A DNA stretch of 19,375 nt, taken from an uncultured Flavobacteriales bacterium. GTDB lineage: Bacteria > Bacteroidota > Bacteroidia > Flavobacteriales_D > SKUL01. The position numbers and the translations under genes are program-made. Below the pieces are notes generated by a model. That model ran no database searches and was not told the DNA's origin. It worked only from the letters and a program-made list of their open reading frames with translations. The stretch lies in contig CALDPJ010000171.1 in NCBI GenBank assembly GCA_937911795.1, positions 1-19,375 of the forward strand, read 5' to 3'. This document shows, one piece after another, positions 17,501 to 19,375 of this stretch (positions within the stretch are counted from its first letter, which is position 1; each line of letters starts with the position of its first letter).

Positions 17501-18405
17501 ACATCGTATCCTCCCATGCTGTTGTGCCCTTCTGACGAAAAATAAAATGTTGTTCCGTCGGGATGCAGAAAAGGAAAATTGTCGTGGAATGATGTATTGA
17601 TGGCCGTCATGGGAACAGGCTTGCTCCATACTCCGTTGGGCAGACGCGATGCGCGATAAATATCCCTTCCGTTCGTGCCGTCCGAACCGTAACTCGAAAA
17701 GAATGCAATGCTCGTATTCCCCGGAAAATACATCAGAAATCGTTCACCGGTCTTTTTGTCGTATTTGCTCAACAATTCATCCGGACAAACCAGCACCCTT
17801 CCGCCGATATCACTCAAATCATAATTTCTGAAAAATTCATCCGCGCTGGTTTCAACCTTGCTCAGCACCGTGATGTCTTTGATATTGGAGAGCAGCTTCA
17901 ATCCATTTCTGCATTGTTCTATTTCCCGCTGTACATCGTATTTTTTCTTGCGGTCGCTTTCGGTTCGCTGGTGATAGATGTTGTATTCAATAAGCGCATC
18001 GGCAAACTGGTAATTGAGATGATAGGCTTTACCGAGGAAGTAATGAACCTCAACCGGAACATCATTTTTCCCAATGGCAAAGCGAAGATGTTTGAATGAT
18101 TTTTCTTTGTCGGCATCGGCAAAAACAAGGCAGGCTCCGAAACGATAATTAAATTCGGGACTGGCCGGATGAAGACTGAGCAACTGAGAATACCGCTCCA
18201 TTGCTTCGGAATACCGGCCTTCATCGAACATCTTTTGCGCCAGTTCCTGCAACTCAGCTTCCGAAGTCGGACCGGACTGAGCCATCGCTTCGCCGCTGAA
18301 TAAACCACCCACGAAAACACAGTACAACAACCATCGGCCGATTTTTCCGACTATCAGACGATTTGTGTTGCGTCTGCGATATTCTGTTTTGGAAGAATTA
18401 TTCAA
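11521..18405 (-). CDS. Giant exported TPR-PD40-coiled-coil protein with three C-terminal SPOR domains
   Basis: 2294 residues, about 250 kDa. It begins at TTG 18405, inside the upstream stop (TTGAATAA, 8 bp overlap); no ATG precedes residue 41. Signal peptide: Arg-rich n-region, core WLLYCVFVGGLF, probable cleavage after AMA (42). Residues 47-145 are TPR-like helices. Residues 225-360 hold PD40 propeller repeats, the clearest being FLHPDGTTFYFSSEGHNSMG with GGYDVF. Residues 371-460 resemble a carboxypeptidase-regulatory beta domain. About 515-1775 is mostly charged coiled coil with repeat families and acidic linkers. About 1786-1838 is a Pro/Glu/Thr-rich spacer. SPOR-like domains lie at about 1880-1955, 2065-2142 and 2205-2282. 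The front recalls PorE-type TPR-PD40-CRD-OmpA proteins of type IX secretion, but the OmpA part is missing and SPOR replaces it. SPOR domains bind denuded peptidoglycan, so an envelope tether is inferred. Nothing indicates enzymatic activity. Confidence 0.85.
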   Translation of the reverse strand: MNNSSKTEYRRRNTNRLIVGKIGRWLLYCVFVGGLFSGEAMAQSGPTSEAELQELAQKMFDEGRYSEAMERYSQLLSLHPASPEFNYRFGACLVFADADKEKSFKHLRFAIGKNDVPVEVHYFLGKAYHLNYQFADALIEYNIYHQRTESDRKKKYDVQREIEQCRNGLKLLSNIKDITVLSKVETSADEFFRNYDLSDIGGRVLVCPDELLSKYDKKTGERFLMYFPGNTSIAFFSSYGSDGTNGRDIYRASRLPNGVWSKPVPMTAINTSFHDNFPFLHPDGTTFYFSSEGHNSMGGYDVFRSTYSSSDDSFTAPVNLDFAVNSPDDDMLYITDKNHELAYFASARSSGHGRMHVYRVAVSTNALQLVLIKGKFVSDADYVGQSAEITVTDATSNALIGQYLTDPATGNYVIDLPRSGRYKFTVDAEGSKLAHNGIVEVPPNDKVVAYSQELTLTVNNAIEKLVIKNNFDKPLDIDLYTLAQGVLKNRAGLEVNYDESTAGQTASTTSGDLSQAYLEAGFSTSLSNEKVLENARAEQSKLTDKSENIREQRDYAFTLAQKKQQSAEKAARDAEDQLRLADAVGEESISRKYLMDALASKFAAEKQSEEARVALQLSQQLDERLYEIEREEQIAEALAGDLEAALQTGEKEKVLESFAALKEREVSQRSNPVHEVDESERIQALVREAKNKVENDSRKAEELREEERSLALRIKNRELHLDAAKSKDKQDIQRELETLKEDHQDLQNQIQELLTTLEPAQNEAESLAAQADLFNKISNQQTDTYIPSDQLTTFNKEAIPEIQAQVGNVESETASMEFNMSVVQNILEEESNVAIEAFSNEADLNAFVEKYELPQPKSTASVENSAPRSKEDVQHEIAAARDWMNIIDESVAELEQERAQLTAGAKRDSIDKKLADFQELKYKKVQEIEQAEEQLTTLETRDAKPYSITAEDDAEDQADIAEQSPEAVPSVEPPASAERLTQTIVQRDPIYDEIDPGYQEKLQVLGEKQMSREQSIRKKNELDREFISKMDERISLLEDIPAAELQEDDARDLELMQLLRKQMAEDIAFSENQLVSEQGGTPKTSTEILMEANGIITEEAAPQVSQPVKTPKTADEIPAAESISYKDIDSGYEAALKKIKDAPIDESEKVAMETELHQALIDQIDEQTETYRQIAEDSPPREQLRIANSISQLQQIRKLKAREVELNEMRLVELKRGSFAAENSIVTQEVDAGYVKKYWEIELSEQEPYAKTLEKAQLEQSVVDQIDERLVELVSEMDAVSTNPEKEEIQETIQELQTVRQEKVIAYESLFALSEQLKEAPEEPAMEPATESVAGLDESEEIQTEPEVAANETDQTADASPEVAPVMTDAAFTEALDGFIQREAGIVGDLDEYTVFGEIDNLEYKSLNASLDMETIAGDLQRHQQRIVDFVSAHGEQPLDAAAQDELKSLMRSELSLQKRVADANRREIDFYEISNSEVLEILTTTPPGGLEEFELRSASEAQNAAIASRDEAIELRTMANATTDPSERLRLQKEAFEKEVAAIQQFSRVNQALTTWRKGNLVAWNDPLISTAQVVHRTESLDDIIAASAVAERNVPTQHTSEPRQVTTPAVIEEIVPEAQSVITGEELYAVEDAELKEALEMHFFLTPEALERIEANPVYLDWFKHQWVADSLEILRTERHTAADNLLLQADQMLIESEAETARAEAETDEALKNEAFDRAAELQKNARDLFEMAQRLRDEMSQYSSQAENARTQADSLLATLSSTQAEELQQIASASVTVEERSVAEIAEPQQPEEREVTRTTEPEETPVVRTVPEERSEPVVETTPERVVATEESPIDALPGIEIAAGVEEVFELTSNAAPYSDENPIPVGVEWPDGLVFAVQVGAFRNPIPQDHFTGFSPLRGDRVGDGITRYSAGLFVQYDRADAAKNSIRQMGYSDAFVVAYLNGQRVPLNRALNEAEAAEIIAAAQTAQQRNADQRTTTPVIENTSSEERPVRTEDELAQTATPTDRTESINEERAAGSETPSAIEIGSPELLPESSATDYYNDPDAAPAVQVERVRGLFFTVQVGVYSTPVTSAQLADITPLNSERTAEGKIRYTSGMFPSVEFAQDHRQLVINNGVADAFITAYYNGERITVARAREILASEGESALANARRVPNPETAPVESEVETAAGTTSPVVLEEIPESEFVDAADFDPEDIRFVVDLGAFGTGMPQNTADAILQIPQAGVSRLELPNGKMHYLSRPTENYEDAEALRQQFIEAGVEYVEVRAMALGFLLDLESARNRKSR
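11560..12768 (-). repeat. Three SPOR-like domain copies at the end of the giant protein
   Basis: Copy 1 (bases 12541-12768, residues 1880-1955) has VFAVQVGAF, GITRYSAGLF and DAFVVAYLNGQR. Copy 2 (11980-12213, residues 2065-2142) has FFTVQVGVY, GKIRYTSGMF and DAFITAYYNGER. Copy 3 (11560-11793, residues 2205-2282) is more diverged: FVVDLGAF, GKMHYLSRP, YEDAEALRQQF and YVEVRAM, without the YxNGxR ending. Linkers of about 110 and 60 residues, rich in Ala, Glu, Pro and Thr, separate the copies. The QVGAF start and the RY-x(1-2)-G-x-F strand are the SPOR pattern. Confidence 0.75.
14449..15750 (-). repeat. Internal helical-hairpin repeat (D-x-G-Y ... DE module) in the giant protein
   Basis: Three modules begin at Asp995, Asp1129 and Asp1231 with D-P/S/A-G-Y. 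In each, an Ile/Met-Asp-Glu follows with its Asp exactly 36 residues later (1031, 1165, 1267) and a conserved Leu at module position 28. A second helix then ends in L-x-x-[LIV]-R-rich segments (LLRKQM, QQIRKLK, QTVRQEK). A fourth, earlier half-copy at residues 886-938 (IIDES ... LKYKKVQ ... EEQL) has only the second half. Acidic Pro-rich linkers lie between modules. Confidence 0.65.
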
Positions 18406-19375
18406 ACCTGCTGATAAAATCGTTGCGCATTTTTTTGGTTCCGAGCATATACGTGTAATCCTCTACGCCCTTTCCACCGGGTGATTTTCGCTTGTCGTCT
18501 TTTACTTCGATCAGTAAATTGTTGAAATCATTGTCCGAAGAGAACACGCGCATCAAGCCTCGTTTGTAATTGAAATAAAACCAATTTGCATCGTCCAACT
18601 CAAAATACATATGCAGTTCATCACCGGTCCGGTTCTTTTGAATTTCGACCTTTCCTTTGAGCTGGCGGAAAACATCATTCTTGTTGATGTGTGCCAGTTG
18701 GATGGGACCTTCCGACTGAAATGAATTCTCCAGATCGTTCCACTTCATTTTCAGGTTGGCGATGTAAAAGGTATTCACCAGTTCATCCGGCAATCGCTTG
18801 ATGGTTCCGTTGACGCTCAATTCGGTGATGATCTTGTCAGATTTCTCGAGTCCCATCACTTGCTTGATCGATTTCTCATAATGGGTTTCTGTAATAACCA
18901 CAGGTTTGAGATCCGGATAGCTGTTCAATTTTTTCTGCATCAAATCCAGCGCCTCGTCCAAAAAGTGGAAGTTCACAAGTACCGCACCATCAATGGCGAA
19001 ATTGCCGTCAGCCATTTCGTGTCGTGCTTCTCCAACGGGAATAAATCCGACCTGTCCCAGTTCGTTGCCCAGATTAATGACACCATCACCAATGATCGAA
19101 CAGGCGTCAACATCCAGTCCGATGAAATTACCCGGCAGCCTTCGCTCCCGCAATTTTTCTACAGATGCAATCTGATATTGACGTGAATTCTTGTCGAATG
19201 TCAGGAATCCGCGCGCGGACAATACTTCCTCATCTTCGAGGTTTTCTTTTACTGAGAGGAATGTAGAATAAAGGTGATAGGGCTCGCTGTTGATCATGGT
19301 ACCGACACCAACAGGACTACCCGAATGATCGACGAGGAATGTGTCGACCGGAATCATGATCTCCTCCGGATTGAT
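18398..19375 (-). CDS. C-terminal part of a long uncharacterised Bacteroidota protein
   Basis: 326 codons are open to the right edge with no stop, so this is the end of a gene that starts outside the window. An ATG at 19357 has GGAGG five bases upstream, but the frame reads on through it (INPEEI then MIPVDTF), so an internal Met is more likely. The sequence is soluble, beta-rich and of mixed charge. Recognisable blocks are SARGFLTFDKNSRQYQIAS, then PGNFIGLDVDACSIIGDG, LPDELVNTFYIANLKMKWN, and GDELHMYFELDDANWFYFNY with RGLMRVFSS. I recall similar C-terminal blocks in very long hypothetical proteins of Bacteroidota but know no assigned function. It overlaps the giant gene's TTG start by 8 bp, so the two are translated in tandem and may act together in the envelope. 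Confidence 0.75.
   Translation of the reverse strand: MNPEEIMIPVDTFLVDHSGSPVGVGTMINSEPYHLYSTFLSVKENLEDEEVLSARGFLTFDKNSRQYQIASVEKLRERRLPGNFIGLDVDACSIIGDGVINLGNELGQVGFIPVGEARHEMADGNFAIDGAVLVNFHFLDEALDLMQKKLNSYPDLKPVVITETHYEKSIKQVMGLEKSDKIITELSVNGTIKRLPDELVNTFYIANLKMKWNDLENSFQSEGPIQLAHINKNDVFRQLKGKVEIQKNRTGDELHMYFELDDANWFYFNYKRGLMRVFSSDNDFNNLLIEVKDDKRKSPGGKGVEDYTYMLGTKKMRNDFISRFE

Noticed and set aside
11521..18405. OmpA-like peptidoglycan-binding domain in the giant protein
   Set aside because: I looked for the OmpA_C pattern (such as TDxxGxxxxN and LSxxRA) and did not see it; the C-terminus has SPOR-like motifs instead.
11521..18405. Assembly fusion of several genes into the 2294-residue frame
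   Set aside because: The frame is uninterrupted, composition is continuous, repeats link distant parts and there is a single signal peptide. I cannot exclude it fully without homologues.
19340..19375. ATG at 19357 with GGAGG upstream as the true start of the right-edge gene
   Set aside because: The frame stays open to the edge and the upstream residues (INPEEI) run smoothly into the protein. The GGAGG is explained by Glu codons, and Shine-Dalgarno sites are weak guides in Bacteroidota.
1..19375. tRNA, rRNA, CRISPR arrays, insertion sequences
   Set aside because: No cloverleaf-like GGTTCGA segments with matching arms, no regularly spaced repeats and no transposase frames were seen on either strand.

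Overview
The window looks like a chromosomal segment of a Bacteroidota bacterium, probably from the Flavobacteriia or a nearby class. The evidence is a GldA/GldF/GldG-type ABC cassette, a ClpS with the Bacteroidota-style DDNVNTFD motif, a giant PD40/SPOR envelope protein of a kind typical of this phylum, and several upstream sequences matching the Bacteroidota -7 promoter element TAnnTTTG. Genus or species cannot be resolved. Coding density is very high: the longest gap without a gene is about 157 bp (8293-8449). I saw no tRNA, rRNA, CRISPR array, insertion sequence or phage gene.

Left part, plus strand: the C-terminal half of a thiolase of the 3-oxoadipyl-CoA/acetyl-CoA acyltransferase type, cut by the window edge, then a polytopic GT-C (family 39/ArnT-like) glycosyltransferase. 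The glycosyltransferase runs tail-to-tail into a minus-strand operon, overlapping it by 35 bp. That operon reads gldA (ATPase), gldF (permease), gldG (auxiliary membrane-anchored subunit) and a DUF4340 protein. The genes overlap or sit 1-3 bp apart, so the four products probably form one membrane complex. Upstream of it, also on the minus strand, are a SMUG2-like uracil-DNA glycosylase and a small DNA-binding protein with a coiled coil, a HARE/winged-helix-like domain and AT-hook-like basic motifs.

Middle part, plus strand: divergent from the DNA-binding protein is a PLP-dependent threonine/serine dehydratase or serine racemase. It is followed by a two-gene unit, a six-TM membrane protein overlapping a small winged-helix regulator, with its own plausible promoter.

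Right part, minus strand: reading from the right edge, the C-terminal part of a long uncharacterised Bacteroidota protein is translationally coupled (8 bp overlap, TTG start) to a 2294-residue exported protein. After that come clpS, with a candidate promoter of its own, and an M48 zinc-metalloprotease lipoprotein. The giant protein is the most interesting item. It has an N-terminal signal peptide, TPR-like helices, a PD40 beta-propeller region and a carboxypeptidase-regulatory-like beta domain, an arrangement that recalls PorE-type OmpA-family proteins. No OmpA domain follows. Instead there are about 1300 residues of helical, repeat-built coiled coil and acidic linkers, ending in three SPOR-like domains. 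Within the helical part three copies of a D-x-G-Y...DE module keep an exact 36-residue register. The inferred role is a long periplasmic or outer-envelope tether or scaffold bound to peptidoglycan; this is not demonstrated.
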